From positions 1 through 36,621 of the forward strand of contig JAAFGT010000038.1 of the NCBI GenBank assembly GCA_010365215.1: 36,621 nucleotides of DNA, in the 5' to 3' direction. Source of the stretch: Acidipila sp. (GTDB lineage: Bacteria; Acidobacteriota; Terriglobia; Acidiferrales; UBA7541). A program made the position numbers and the translations under genes. Below, piece after piece: positions 14,848 through 23,745 of the stretch. The notes beneath the pieces are model-generated. The model was not told the DNA's origin. It did not search any database and was given only the letters and a program-made list of their open reading frames with translations. Position 1 is the first letter of the stretch. Each line of letters starts with the position of its first letter.

Positions 14848-15555
14848 ATGGCTGAACGATCTGTGGGCAACGAATGGCGGCTGCGCATTGAATCTACCAA
14901 TCGGATCGGCGAAGACGTGGCGAGCATTCACCGCGAAGACATCATCAACAGTGTGACGCATGGCGTGGGACTGGCGCTGAGCGTCGTGGGGCTGGTAATC
15001 CTGGTGGTGCTCGCCGCATTGCGCGGCACACCGTGGCATGTAGTGAGCGTCAGCATCTACGGCGCCACGCTGGTAATTCTCTACGCTTCCTCTACTTTAT
15101 ACCACGCGTTTCGATCACCGCCCCTCAAACGCGTGTTCAAAATCATCGATCATTCCGCAATCTATCTGCTGATCGCCGGCACCTACACGCCGTTCACCCT
15201 GGTGACACTGCGCGGGCCGTGGGGGTGGACATTGTTTGGACTGGTGTGGGCGCTGGCCCTGGCGGGCATCGCGTTCAAAGCTTTTTTTGTAGACTATTTT
15301 GTAATTGCTTCCACGATCGTTTACCTGGCAATGGGCTGGCTGGTAATCATAGCCATCAAACCAGTAACGGCCGTTGTACCGTATCGGGGATTGCTGCTGC
15401 TTTTGGCGGGAGGGCTTTGCTACACCGTGGGTGTGGGATTTTTTGCGGCCAGCCGGATGCGTTACGGCCATGCCATCTGGCATCTCTTCGTGCTCAGCGG
15501 CAGTATTATTCATTACTTTGCAGTGCTGTTTTACGTTTTACCGCCGCCTGCCTAG
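14848..15555 (+). CDS. trhA: TrhA/hemolysin III family (PAQR) membrane protein
   Basis: 235 residues with about seven membrane helices. Family motifs are present: SSTLYHAF, then KIIDHSAIYLLIAGTYTPF around residues 90-110, and a C-terminal HAIWHLFVLSGSIIHYFAVL. The conserved His residues with the Asp of IDHS match the metal site of PAQR hydrolases. Bacterial TrhA is linked to membrane lipid homeostasis and was first annotated as hemolysin III. The ATG at 14848 lacks a strong ribosome binding site, but the 27-base gap from the YncE-like gene suggests co-transcription. It is convergent with egtD. Confidence 0.88.
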   Translation: MAERSVGNEWRLRIESTNRIGEDVASIHREDIINSVTHGVGLALSVVGLVILVVLAALRGTPWHVVSVSIYGATLVILYASSTLYHAFRSPPLKRVFKIIDHSAIYLLIAGTYTPFTLVTLRGPWGWTLFGLVWALALAGIAFKAFFVDYFVIASTIVYLAMGWLVIIAIKPVTAVVPYRGLLLLLAGGLCYTVGVGFFAASRMRYGHAIWHLFVLSGSIIHYFAVLFYVLPPPA

Positions 15556-15632
15556 CGGCTACCGCGGGTTCCGCGCTTGGCTGCGCGTTCTTCTTTCGCC
15601 AATACTGAGCTATTAGGAGACTGTCGGTCGAG

Positions 15633-16601
15633 TTAATTTGCAATGAGCAGTGACTGAGCGAAGGGCCACTCAGAGTCCACCCACTGCGTGTCGCAACGGA
15701 AGCCCGACCGTTGACCCAGCCTTACCACTTCGGCGCAATTAAACCGGTGCGAGCACTCCGTCCAGATGGTCTCGCCGGTCCTGAATTCCGCGGAGATTCC
15801 GGCGCGGCGGATGTGCACGTTTTGCTCGCACGTTGAACTGAGGTGCATCTCGATTCGCCGCTCGCGGTCGTTCCAGCGGGCTTCATGACGGAATCTGGAC
15901 ACGTCGAAACTACCACCCAGCTCGCGATTGATCCGCTCGAGCAGGTTGAGGTTGAACGCGGCAGTCACTCCGATGGAGTCGTCATACGCGGCGAGCAGTT
16001 GCGAGACGGGTTTTTCCAGGTCGGCGGAAAGCAGGAAGCCATCGCCCGGAGCCAGTTGTTCGCGAACGTCGCGCAGAAAATCTTCCATCACCGGGCGTTC
16101 CAAGTTGCCGATCGTACTGCCCATGAATAAAACCAGCAATGGCGCGCCCGCGGGGCGGCGTCGCGCGACTTCACGCAAGCCGTCAAGATAAGGACTGACC
16201 AGGCCGGCCAGCTTTACCGAGGGCAGACCCGAAAACTCTCGCTCGCAGCGCAGCAGTGCAGCCGGCGACACGTCGATCGGATAGTAGGATGTGGTCTGCC
16301 TTCTTCCCAGCGCCTCGAGCACCCTTCTTGTTTTCTTTCCCGTGCCGCTGCCCAACTCGGCCACAACCACGGCGCCGGGCAATCGCGCCACCAGTTCCGT
16401 TGCGTGCCGCTCAAAGAGCCGCTCCTCGGCGCGGCACAGGCCATATTCGGGCAGCAGGGTGATCACCTCGAACAAAGCGCTGCCAATATCATCGTAAAGA
16501 TATTTGGAAGGCAGCTCTTTCTGGCCGGACTTACTCAGGCCCGCGAAAACATCAGCCGCAAATTCGGTGCGTACGTCGAGCGCGCGCGCTGTTTGAGCCA
16601 T
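15633..16601 (-). CDS. egtD: L-histidine N-alpha-methyltransferase EgtD
   Basis: 322 residues, a normal EgtD length. The enzyme trimethylates histidine to hercynine using SAM, the first step of ergothioneine synthesis. Visible signatures: KYLYDDIGSALFEVITLLPE (residues about 33-52) with the following EY-x3-RxEE, SAM-binding AELGSGTGKKT (about 85-95), YYPIDVSPAAL, and FMGSTIGN. The C-terminal DUF2260 part contains EMHLSSTCEQ. The ATG at 16601 has AGGAGG six bases upstream. It follows egtB by 18 bases, so the two form an operon. There is no egtA or egtC, which fits pathways in which EgtB uses cysteine directly; that is an inference. Confidence 0.93.
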   Translation of the reverse strand: MAQTARALDVRTEFAADVFAGLSKSGQKELPSKYLYDDIGSALFEVITLLPEYGLCRAEERLFERHATELVARLPGAVVVAELGSGTGKKTRRVLEALGRRQTTSYYPIDVSPAALLRCEREFSGLPSVKLAGLVSPYLDGLREVARRRPAGAPLLVLFMGSTIGNLERPVMEDFLRDVREQLAPGDGFLLSADLEKPVSQLLAAYDDSIGVTAAFNLNLLERINRELGGSFDVSRFRHEARWNDRERRIEMHLSSTCEQNVHIRRAGISAEFRTGETIWTECSHRFNCAEVVRLGQRSGFRCDTQWVDSEWPFAQSLLIAN

Positions 16602-16619
16602 GACGATCCTCCTGCGCAG

Positions 16620-18041
16620 TTAATTCTGGACACAGCGAAACGCCGCGTAAATATAGGGATAGTGCGGCTGAAACCAGTTGCGGAATGAGCGGCGCAGGAA
16701 ACACGCAGCGGTCCGCGGTGAAGCGCCCTTCATTACGTAATGCTTACCGTCAAAAAAATCCGCCGAATAGCCGGGGTAGAACGAAAAGGCGCGGAACCCT
16801 GCAAACGGACCGAAGATCGTAGAGGTCCATTCCCATCCGTTGCCGAGCAGTTCGTCAACGCCAAACGCGCTAGCCCCATCGAGATGCGCGCCTACCGGCG
16901 CAGGATCCCAGCGCGCAAAGTCAAAATTGCCGCAAGTTTTCCAATTTGTGTTTTTCTGTTCCACGGCCGCGTCGGCCCAGGGAAACTCACGCTCGCCGCC
17001 TTGCGGGGTGCCCCAGGCGGCGCGATGGAATTGCGCTTCAGTGGGCAATTCGGCGTGGCGCCAACGCGCATATGCGGAGGCCTCGGCATGGCTTACGTAG
17101 ACGGGCCAATCGAGTGGCAACGGAATTTCGTCGAACATTGTTTTCAAATGCCAATCTGAAGATTTCAAACGCGAATTATCCTGGCCGTGAGCAACCCAGA
17201 GTCCCGGATGGCGAATTCGGTTTTTGGTTTTCCATTCCCAGGCATCGGGCGTCCAGTGCGACCGCTCGTCGTAGCCGCCGCTGTGAAGGAATTCCAGAAA
17301 CTGGCGGTTGGTCACCTTGTATGCGTCAACGGCAAATGCAGGCACCTGGATGGTGTGCGCCTCGAATTCATTATCCCAGCCGAACTTCCCACCGAAGTTA
17401 TCGCCGCCGGACTGTCGCGATTTGCCCGTGCCGGCTCGCTCCAGCCCCAACGTCGCGATTCCCGCCGGAATATCGACGAGCCGCGGCGTGATAGGGGTGG
17501 CTTCAAGAATTGCGGAGGCAAAAACCGCGATTTTTCTGTTCAACGGCAGGTGGTGAAGCATGTAGGTCAAGGTTTCGGCATGCATCAAGCGGTGCTCGAC
17601 GGCCACATGAAATATCAGATCGTTCTCCAGGTGGGGATGCGCAAGAGAAACGCCGGCGGCGCGCACTACGCATTCGTCGACGGCCAGCCGCACCCGTTTC
17701 ACGTAGTCGTGAATTTCGTGGAGCGCGGGCCAGTCGGATGGTTTGTCGTCCGGAAGCTTGCCGCCTACGGGATCAATGCCAAACGCGAAAAGCCGGTCGA
17801 ATTTCTCATGGAAAGGCGCGATGCCGAATGTGTCGCGCAGGATCAGGTTTGCGTCGAAGGCTTCGAGGTGACCGAGGTAAAAAAGAATGCGATGCCGCTC
17901 AGGAATCGGCCGGTCATAAATTGCCTCCGGGCGAACCAAGCCAAAAAGCTCATCGGTCCGCGCACGAGCGGTTGCAAACCGCTGCAACCAGTCACGGTGA
18001 ACGGAATTGTGAACCTGCCCGGCGGCAGTACTCGAGGACAT
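16620..18041 (-). CDS. egtB: Ergothioneine sulfoxide synthase EgtB
   Basis: 473 residues from the ATG at 18041; an upstream TTG at 18161 would give 513 and is less likely. The N-terminal DinB-like domain has the iron-binding His set: FYLGHLEAFD and HRLMHAE (HxxxH). The C-terminal part is an FGE-sulfatase/SUMF domain: DAYKVTNRQFLEFLHSGGY, PVYVSHAEASAYARW, LPTEAQFHRAAWG, NGWEWTSTIFGPFAGF, ending AAFRC. EgtB is a non-haem iron enzyme that joins hercynine to a thiol substrate with O2 and forms a sulfoxide. It lies directly upstream of egtD. The divergent gene across a 132-bp gap may be the C-S lyase that completes the pathway. Confidence 0.92.
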   Translation of the reverse strand: MSSSTAAGQVHNSVHRDWLQRFATARARTDELFGLVRPEAIYDRPIPERHRILFYLGHLEAFDANLILRDTFGIAPFHEKFDRLFAFGIDPVGGKLPDDKPSDWPALHEIHDYVKRVRLAVDECVVRAAGVSLAHPHLENDLIFHVAVEHRLMHAETLTYMLHHLPLNRKIAVFASAILEATPITPRLVDIPAGIATLGLERAGTGKSRQSGGDNFGGKFGWDNEFEAHTIQVPAFAVDAYKVTNRQFLEFLHSGGYDERSHWTPDAWEWKTKNRIRHPGLWVAHGQDNSRLKSSDWHLKTMFDEIPLPLDWPVYVSHAEASAYARWRHAELPTEAQFHRAAWGTPQGGEREFPWADAAVEQKNTNWKTCGNFDFARWDPAPVGAHLDGASAFGVDELLGNGWEWTSTIFGPFAGFRAFSFYPGYSADFFDGKHYVMKGASPRTAACFLRRSFRNWFQPHYPYIYAAFRCVQN

Positions 18042-18173
18042 GGCGGCTCCGCGCTCGTAAGGTGCTGCCGTTGTTAGATGCTTGGGCGCGGCCAGCGGTT
18101 CCGATTTGTCGCAGGTCTGGCCCTTTGATATGCTCCGCGGCAAATGAACATCGTTAGTCAAAAGGAGGCCACT

Positions 18174-19517
18174 ATGGTTGCGAGACGTGAATTTCTCGGA
18201 GCGCTGACGACTGCCTCAATTCTCCCTCATGTGCTGTTCGCAAAGACTTTTGCAAGCGGAGCAGAGGCGAACGAAGAGAACTCGGGCGGGCTGATGGAGC
18301 AGATTCTCTGCGGCCCGCAACCGGCCATGCCGTCTGAAACGCAGTTCGCCGGCGCGCCGGAAGCGTACTGGGCAGAGCTGCGCAAGCAGTTCATTTTCCG
18401 CCCAGGATTTCTCTATCTGAATAATGGCACGATGGGCTCCAGCCCGCGACCGGTGCTGCGCGCGTTTATTGAAAGCATTCTCAAAGAAGACCAGCTGGAG
18501 AGTAGCGAGGATACCGAGCTCTACCCGCTGTGGGGTTACGGCAACTGGGACGAGTACCGGCGGCCGGTGGCGAATTTCGTCGGCGCCAAGCTGGAGGAAA
18601 TTGCTCTGGTCCGCAACGCCACGGAGGGCCTTAATTATGTCGCGAATGGCCTGGACCTGGCGCGCGGCGATGAAGTGATTTATACCGACGAAGAACATGG
18701 CAGCGGAAAAAGTCCGTGGCTGGAAAAGCAGCAGCGTTACGGCGTAATGGTCAGGGAGATCACCCTGCCCAAGCCGCCCGCCAGCAAGCAGCAGATCCTC
18801 GACCTGTTCGAAGCCGCGCGCACGCCGCGCACCCGCATCGTGATGGCCAGCCACATTACCTCGGCCACGGGATGCGTGCTTCCTGCGCGGGAAATATGCG
18901 CCTGGGCGCGCGCGCATAACCTTTTGTCGTTCATCGATGGCGCTCACGCCATTGGCATGATCCCGCTCAACCTTCGCGAGATGGGCTGTGATTTCTACGT
19001 CACCAGCCCGCACAAATGGCTGCTGAGTCCGAAGGGCATCGGCGTCCTCTACGTGAGAGATGAAGTTTGCGACCGGCTCTGGAACACTATGGCGACGGGA
19101 GGATGGGACGATCACGCCAGCCGCGCTGCGCGTTTTCAGCAGTTCGGCAGCTCCAATGTCAGCGTGCTTGCCGGCCTTCGAGCCGCGCTGGATTTTTGGG
19201 CGGCCATCGGCCCGCAGCGGATCGAGCGGCGCATCCGCGATCTGCACGCTCATGTGAAGTCGCAAGTCGCGCAGATTCCCGGCGCGGAACTGGTCAGCGC
19301 TCCCGGCGAAGAGTTCACCGCGGGAATTTGTACGGTGAATTTCCCCAAGCTCGACCGGATGAAATTCCAGCAGTGGATTTACCACACGCACCGCATCCGC
19401 GTGCGCGGCACGTCGGCGACGAGGTTGCGGCTCTCGACGCACATCTATCACAACACGGCGGAGCTGGATCGCTTCGTTGGGATTTTGCGGGATTATTTGC
19501 GTGGCGGAGCTGCTTAG
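18174..19517 (+). CDS. Class V PLP enzyme with twin-arginine signal (EgtE-like or isopenicillin-N-epimerase-like)
   Basis: 447 residues. The ATG at 18174 follows AAAGGAGG, a strong site. The N-terminus ARREFLGALTTASILPHVLF is a twin-arginine (Tat) export signal. The rest is a class V aminotransferase fold: YLNNGTMGSSP near residue 81, VRNATEGLNYV, SFIDGAHAIG with Asp255 for the PLP nitrogen, and SPHKW with Lys281 as the Schiff-base lysine. Tat-exported proteins of this type are often annotated as isopenicillin-N epimerase. Because egtB and egtD start 132 bases away in the opposite direction, it is a candidate for the last step, cleavage of hercynyl-cysteine sulfoxide. Known EgtE proteins act in the cytoplasm, so export would be unusual. 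Annotation as a PLP lyase is firm; the substrate is not. Confidence 0.8.
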   Translation: MVARREFLGALTTASILPHVLFAKTFASGAEANEENSGGLMEQILCGPQPAMPSETQFAGAPEAYWAELRKQFIFRPGFLYLNNGTMGSSPRPVLRAFIESILKEDQLESSEDTELYPLWGYGNWDEYRRPVANFVGAKLEEIALVRNATEGLNYVANGLDLARGDEVIYTDEEHGSGKSPWLEKQQRYGVMVREITLPKPPASKQQILDLFEAARTPRTRIVMASHITSATGCVLPAREICAWARAHNLLSFIDGAHAIGMIPLNLREMGCDFYVTSPHKWLLSPKGIGVLYVRDEVCDRLWNTMATGGWDDHASRAARFQQFGSSNVSVLAGLRAALDFWAAIGPQRIERRIRDLHAHVKSQVAQIPGAELVSAPGEEFTAGICTVNFPKLDRMKFQQWIYHTHRIRVRGTSATRLRLSTHIYHNTAELDRFVGILRDYLRGGAA

Positions 19518-19609
19518 AAAGCGGACGCGGATAGATTGTCCGGATCACAAGACGGGCTTTCCCTTATGCGGGACGAAACCTCAGGTGCGCGCAACGGAAC
19601 ACACAAATA

Positions 19610-20860
19610 TCAAATAACGCGGGGTTCGGGGATGGGCAGCACGAAGCGCGTGCCGCGCTCGCGGCAGGGCTGAAGATAATCCATGATCTCTTTCGCAAAA
19701 TTCCACGCCAGGATCACCACGTAATCCGGCGGCTCGGCCAGAAGGCGTTCAGCGGGATAGACGGGAATGTGGCTGCCGGGCGTAAACATGCCAATCTTAA
19801 GCGGGCTGCGGTCGACGGTCCACGGCAACAGGGAAGTATCCACGCCGCAGTAGCACAGCAGCGTGTTGCCCTTGGCAGGCGCGCCGTAACCGGCCACTGT
19901 TTTTCCGGCGGCATGGAAGCCGCCCAGCATTTCCAAAAGCTGTTCGCGATTGCGCGCGACGTGCTCTGCAAATACGCGATAAGTTCCCAGTTCGCCGAAG
20001 CCCGCCTGCTTTTCCTGCTCAGCCATCTCCTGCACTTGAGCGCCGTGCCCCGCGCCGGTGGTGGGGCGGCCCCACAGGCGCAGCGACCCGCCATGAATCT
20101 CGACGCGATCGACGCGCTCGAGCTCCAGACCGGCGCGCTCGAACAAGCGCAGCAGCGGGCGTACCGCGAAATAACAGAGATGCTCGTGGTAGATGGTGTC
20201 GTATTCAAAGCGCTCGAGCATTTCGGCCAAGTACGGCGCTTCAATAATTACGCGCCCGGACGGTTTCAGCAGCGCGGCGCAAGCTGCCAGAAAATCCGTA
20301 GTGGCATCGACGTGGGCGAGAACGTTGTTTGCCAGCACTGCACTGGCCGCGCCGTGCTCTTTGATGATTCGCGCCGCCAGAGGCGCATCGAAAAACTCAT
20401 TGATGGTATCGATGCCCGCCTCGCGCGCGAGAGCGGCTATATTTGTGGCCGGCTCCACGCCAAGGGTGCGCACACCGCTTTCGCGGAACGCGCCCAGCAG
20501 GCTGCCATCGTTCGAAGCGATCTCCACGACCAGGTCTTTTGCGCCCAGCTCGAGCTCGCGCACGACGCTTTGCGCGAGTGCGTTGTTATGCCGGATGATC
20601 GTGGCGTTGGTGCCGGTGCGGTAAAGATAATTGGAAAATAAAATCTCCGGACTGACCACGTGCATGAGCTGTACCAGCCAGCAGTCCTGGCAGAAATAAA
20701 CCTGGAGAGGAAAGCGCGGCTCGGGTTCGTGCAGCTGCTCGGACGTAAGAAATGCGTTGGCCAGAGGCACTTCGCCCAGATTCAAAAATAAATGCAGGTT
20801 ACGTCCGCCGCATGCCCGGCAGGTATCGCGCACGGCAAGTTGGGCGCCGGGTTCGTTCAT
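19610..20860 (-). CDS. NDP-sugar C-methyltransferase (TylC3-like)
   Basis: 416 residues with the three parts of sugar C-methyltransferases. First is an N-terminal zinc site, C14-x2-C17 and C57-x2-C60. Then comes a Rossmann SAM domain (LVVEIASNDGSLL near 108-120, LGVEPATNIAAL, FDAPLAA). The C-terminal domain has the motif GYGAPAKGNTLL and YVVILAWNFAKEIMDYL. Known relatives add a methyl group to C3 of NDP-4-keto-deoxysugars. IYHEHLCYFA (residues about 216-225), with its EH pair, matches the catalytic His region of this family. The start overlaps the stop of the next gene upstream by four bases (ATGA), so translation is coupled. The exact sugar is unknown. Confidence 0.85.
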   Translation of the reverse strand: MNEPGAQLAVRDTCRACGGRNLHLFLNLGEVPLANAFLTSEQLHEPEPRFPLQVYFCQDCWLVQLMHVVSPEILFSNYLYRTGTNATIIRHNNALAQSVVRELELGAKDLVVEIASNDGSLLGAFRESGVRTLGVEPATNIAALAREAGIDTINEFFDAPLAARIIKEHGAASAVLANNVLAHVDATTDFLAACAALLKPSGRVIIEAPYLAEMLERFEYDTIYHEHLCYFAVRPLLRLFERAGLELERVDRVEIHGGSLRLWGRPTTGAGHGAQVQEMAEQEKQAGFGELGTYRVFAEHVARNREQLLEMLGGFHAAGKTVAGYGAPAKGNTLLCYCGVDTSLLPWTVDRSPLKIGMFTPGSHIPVYPAERLLAEPPDYVVILAWNFAKEIMDYLQPCRERGTRFVLPIPEPRVI

Positions 20861-21693
20861 CGGGGCGGGCGCCCTTCAGGCGCAATGACGGGGGCGCGTG
20901 AAGCATCATGGGGCGCATCGACGCGCTCCAGCTTGCGCACCGAGCGCTTCCACGCGCGGTGGGCGCCGCCAAATCGATATCGCAGGATATTGTTTGCGAA
21001 CTGCAGGCAGGTGGAATAGCGCACGTTGGATTTTCCGCCGGCGCGAGGCAAGCCTTCCACATCGCGCTCGAGAATTGTCAAGCCAAGCGGCTTCGCTTTG
21101 AGCATGAGCTCAGGATCGAGAAACCAGTCTTTGGACTCGAGGCGCAGCGAGGCCAGCGCCACGCGCGGAAATACTTTAGGGCTGGCGTTCAAATCGATAG
21201 AGTGCAGCCAGCCAAAGAGAAACTGCATGCCGAAATTATACAGGCTGGAGACTAGTTTACGGCGCCAGCTATCCTGGCGAAATCTTCGCCGCACTTTGGC
21301 GAGCACGGGCCCGGCAGCGTCCCGCGCCTGCTGGTAGGTGCGCACGGCTTCCACGGCGGCCACTTGCCCGTCGGCGCAGAGATAGCCGACAAGCGGCGCC
21401 GTGCAAGCTTTCAATCCCTCGAGCACTCCGTTTCCGTAGCCTTGATTTGCGCTTACGGTAACTTTCACAACCGGGCGCCCCTCGGCGATGAGTTCGTCAA
21501 TGATGGCGCCGGTGGAATCGCGCGAGCCATTGTCCACCAGAACAAGCTCCAGCGGCACGCCGGCATGCTCGAACGCGTCGAGGAGTTCCCCCGCGGTTGC
21601 TCTAAGACATGCTTCTTCGTTGTAGCAGGGCATTACGAAAGAAACTGCCGCCGGTATTCCGGGGGCCACGGGCGCACTGGGGGCCGCGGGCAT
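20857..21693 (-). CDS. Glycosyltransferase family 2
   Basis: 278 residues, GT-A fold. Motifs: SFVMPCYNEE near residue 18, LVLVDNGSRDST, and YLCADGQVAAVEAV in place of the usual DxD. The last is odd: Asp-Gly-Gln after Ala takes the place of DADxx, so metal binding may be altered. RRRFRQDSWRRKLVSSLYN and FLDPELMLKAK match Dpm1/GtrB-type enzymes. No C-terminal membrane helix is visible, so it would act at the inner face of the membrane. It starts on the base after the previous stop (TGAATG), so it is tightly coupled with the epimerase upstream and the methyltransferase downstream. Confidence 0.85.
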   Translation of the reverse strand: MPAAPSAPVAPGIPAAVSFVMPCYNEEACLRATAGELLDAFEHAGVPLELVLVDNGSRDSTGAIIDELIAEGRPVVKVTVSANQGYGNGVLEGLKACTAPLVGYLCADGQVAAVEAVRTYQQARDAAGPVLAKVRRRFRQDSWRRKLVSSLYNFGMQFLFGWLHSIDLNASPKVFPRVALASLRLESKDWFLDPELMLKAKPLGLTILERDVEGLPRAGGKSNVRYSTCLQFANNILRYRFGGAHRAWKRSVRKLERVDAPHDASRAPVIAPEGRPPR

Positions 21694-22701
21694 TCAGCTT
21701 CCCACTTCCGCGCATTCATTCTTCATGCCTGCCCGGAACGCCACTGTTTTTTCGATGCCGGAGCGAATTGAAGTTGGCGGCTTCCATCCCAGCAATCCTT
21801 CGAGCAGCGATGTATTTACGGCGCCATGCAAAGTTTCATCCGGCCGATACGGCAGCGCACCGAAATTGAGCTGGCCGGGACGCAGGCTGAGAACTTTCCC
21901 CGCCGTTTCGGCGAACCCGCGGACACTGGTCAGCGTGCCCGTGGCCACGTTCGCAACGGGCGGCGCCGCGCCTTCGAGGCAGCCCAGGCGCACCAGACCC
22001 TCGGCGGCGTCCGCAACGTAGGTGAAGTCGCGCTGCTGTTCGCCGGCAGTGAGCGCGAGTGTGTGGCCTGTGTGCGCGGCTTCGATCAGCGACGGCAGCA
22101 AACGATGACCATGTTCACCGGGGCCATAAACCGTAAAAAGGCGCGCGGTGATTGCGCGCAGACCGGTGCGCTGAATGCAGCCATCCAGCGCGAGCTTGCC
22201 AGCGAGTTTCGTCCTGGCGTAGAGATTCACGGGGTTCTCTGGAGATTTTTCCGTCACCGGCCCCGGCACGGCGCCGTATTCCGCGGCGCTGCCGGCGTTG
22301 ATCAGGCGAACACCAGGCCAGTCATCCATGCGACTGGCGCTGATTATTTCGGAAATGTCTTTAATCAACCGGTGATTCATTTTATAGGCGAGCTGGGGAT
22401 CGCGCTCCTCGGGATTTACGCCGTAACCCGCGAGGTGAAAGGTAATATGCGGGCGAGCGTCCCGGTAAAGCCGTTCGAAGCTGCCGGCTTCGCTCAGGTC
22501 GCTCACCATGGTTCGTCCCGTAAATTGATAGGCGCGGCCAAGAGATTCGAGCGATGCAGCGCTGCGTGCGGCAAGCAATAATTCAGCGCCGCCCGGTTGC
22601 AAGAGGCGGGCTACCCAGCGGCCGATGAAGCCTCCCGCACCGGTGATGAGTACACGGCGGCCTGCGTACTGGCGCACAACGTCGGCCAAGGGTTGGGCCA
22701 T
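21694..22701 (-). CDS. NAD-dependent sugar epimerase/dehydratase
   Basis: 335 residues, extended SDR fold. NAD-binding motif GAGGFIGRW is at residues 21-29, and the catalytic YARTK (YxxxK) follows NPVNL. AGSAAEYGAVPG supplies the Ser/Thr-type residue. TVYGPGEHGHRLLPSLIEAA and FTYVADAAEGLVRLG are typical of GalE/GDP-mannose-dehydratase relatives. It probably makes or reduces a 4-keto sugar for the C-methyltransferase in the same operon. It is the first gene of the unit; the divergent SDR gene starts 142 bases away, so this gap likely holds both promoters. Confidence 0.85.
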   Translation of the reverse strand: MAQPLADVVRQYAGRRVLITGAGGFIGRWVARLLQPGGAELLLAARSAASLESLGRAYQFTGRTMVSDLSEAGSFERLYRDARPHITFHLAGYGVNPEERDPQLAYKMNHRLIKDISEIISASRMDDWPGVRLINAGSAAEYGAVPGPVTEKSPENPVNLYARTKLAGKLALDGCIQRTGLRAITARLFTVYGPGEHGHRLLPSLIEAAHTGHTLALTAGEQQRDFTYVADAAEGLVRLGCLEGAAPPVANVATGTLTSVRGFAETAGKVLSLRPGQLNFGALPYRPDETLHGAVNTSLLEGLLGWKPPTSIRSGIEKTVAFRAGMKNECAEVGS

Positions 22702-22842
22702 GCTTTAGAGAATAGACGGAAGCGCGCCGCACGCGCAAGGCGCGCGGTGGACCATGAGTTCAAGAACGGCGTATCAGCGCACGCAAGAGCGTGCTAAACG
22801 GTTGCGGCAGGTGCGTGTTGAAGCTATCCTCAAACACCACGC

Positions 22843-23745
22843 GTGAAAACGCTCTTCATCACCGGAGCCAGCGGCTTTATTGGTCGGCATCTACTGGCGC
22901 GACTTGCACCCGAGAAATATGCAACGCTTTTCTGTCTGAGCCGGGACCCGGGAAATGTTTTGCTCCAGAATCCCAGTGTGCGCACGCTGGCGGGAAGCCT
23001 GGCGGATATCGATCGCTACCAACCGGAATTGACCGCGTCGGACTGCATCGTGCATCTCGCCGCGGCCACGGGCAAGCTTCAACCGGCAGATTATTTCCGG
23101 ATCAATGTGGTGGGCACGAATAACCTGCTGGAGCGCGCCAAGCAATGCGGCGTGAAGCGAATTCTTTTTGTCAGCTCTATCGTCGTGCGATACACCAACA
23201 AGGACCGGTATTATTACGCGCAGTCCAAGGAAAAGGCGGAACAATTGGTGCGGGAAAGCGGGCTGGACTATGCGATTGTGCGCCCGACAATTGTGGTTGG
23301 CGAAGGCTCCGGGGTCCTTGCCGGTCTCGAGAAGCTGGCCACTCTTCCGGTGATGCCTGTTTTCGGCGACGGCCGCACGCGCGTCCAGCCCATCGCCGTC
23401 GAAGATCTCGCGGACTTTCTGGTGATGATTCTCGAGCGCGAGCTTTTCAGCGGCGGCACGTTTGAATTTGGGGGCAAGGAAGTCTTGAGCATAGAAGAGC
23501 TGCTGCGGCGGATTTGCGTTCACCGTGCCGGGCATGAGCCGCGCGCAATGCACTTTCCGTTCGCGCTGGTGGCGCCGCCGCTGAAACTGCTCGAAGCCGC
23601 AATCTATTCGACTCTTCCGGTAACGCTGGGTCAGCTGGCAATTTTCCGTTGCGATGGCACCGCGGAAACGAATACGCTTTTCGAAGCGCGACGCGCCCAA
23701 CTGAAAAGCGTAGACGAAATGCTGCGGCGGACGGCTGCTCGATGA
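22843..23745 (+). CDS. SDR-family oxidoreductase, atypical (NDUFA9/NmrA-like)
   Basis: 300 residues from a GTG at 22843. GASGFIGRHLLARL is the NAD(P)-binding motif at residues 8-21. The catalytic region reads YYYAQSKEKAE (YxxxK) and is followed by DYAIVRPTIVVGEGSG. The C-terminal part (VEDLADFLVMIL; FGGKEVLSIEELLRRI) matches atypical SDRs such as NDUFA9-like and SDR_a5 groups. The stop overlaps the next start (ATGA), so it is translationally coupled to the membrane protein and the GMC flavoprotein. It may act on a sugar or a lipid intermediate; the substrate is unknown. Confidence 0.82.
   Translation: MKTLFITGASGFIGRHLLARLAPEKYATLFCLSRDPGNVLLQNPSVRTLAGSLADIDRYQPELTASDCIVHLAAATGKLQPADYFRINVVGTNNLLERAKQCGVKRILFVSSIVVRYTNKDRYYYAQSKEKAEQLVRESGLDYAIVRPTIVVGEGSGVLAGLEKLATLPVMPVFGDGRTRVQPIAVEDLADFLVMILERELFSGGTFEFGGKEVLSIEELLRRICVHRAGHEPRAMHFPFALVAPPLKLLEAAIYSTLPVTLGQLAIFRCDGTAETNTLFEARRAQLKSVDEMLRRTAAR

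Noticed and set aside
18216-19451. 411-codon minus-strand frame across the class V PLP gene
   Set aside because: Antisense to a gene with all active-site residues; no ribosome binding site and no motifs.
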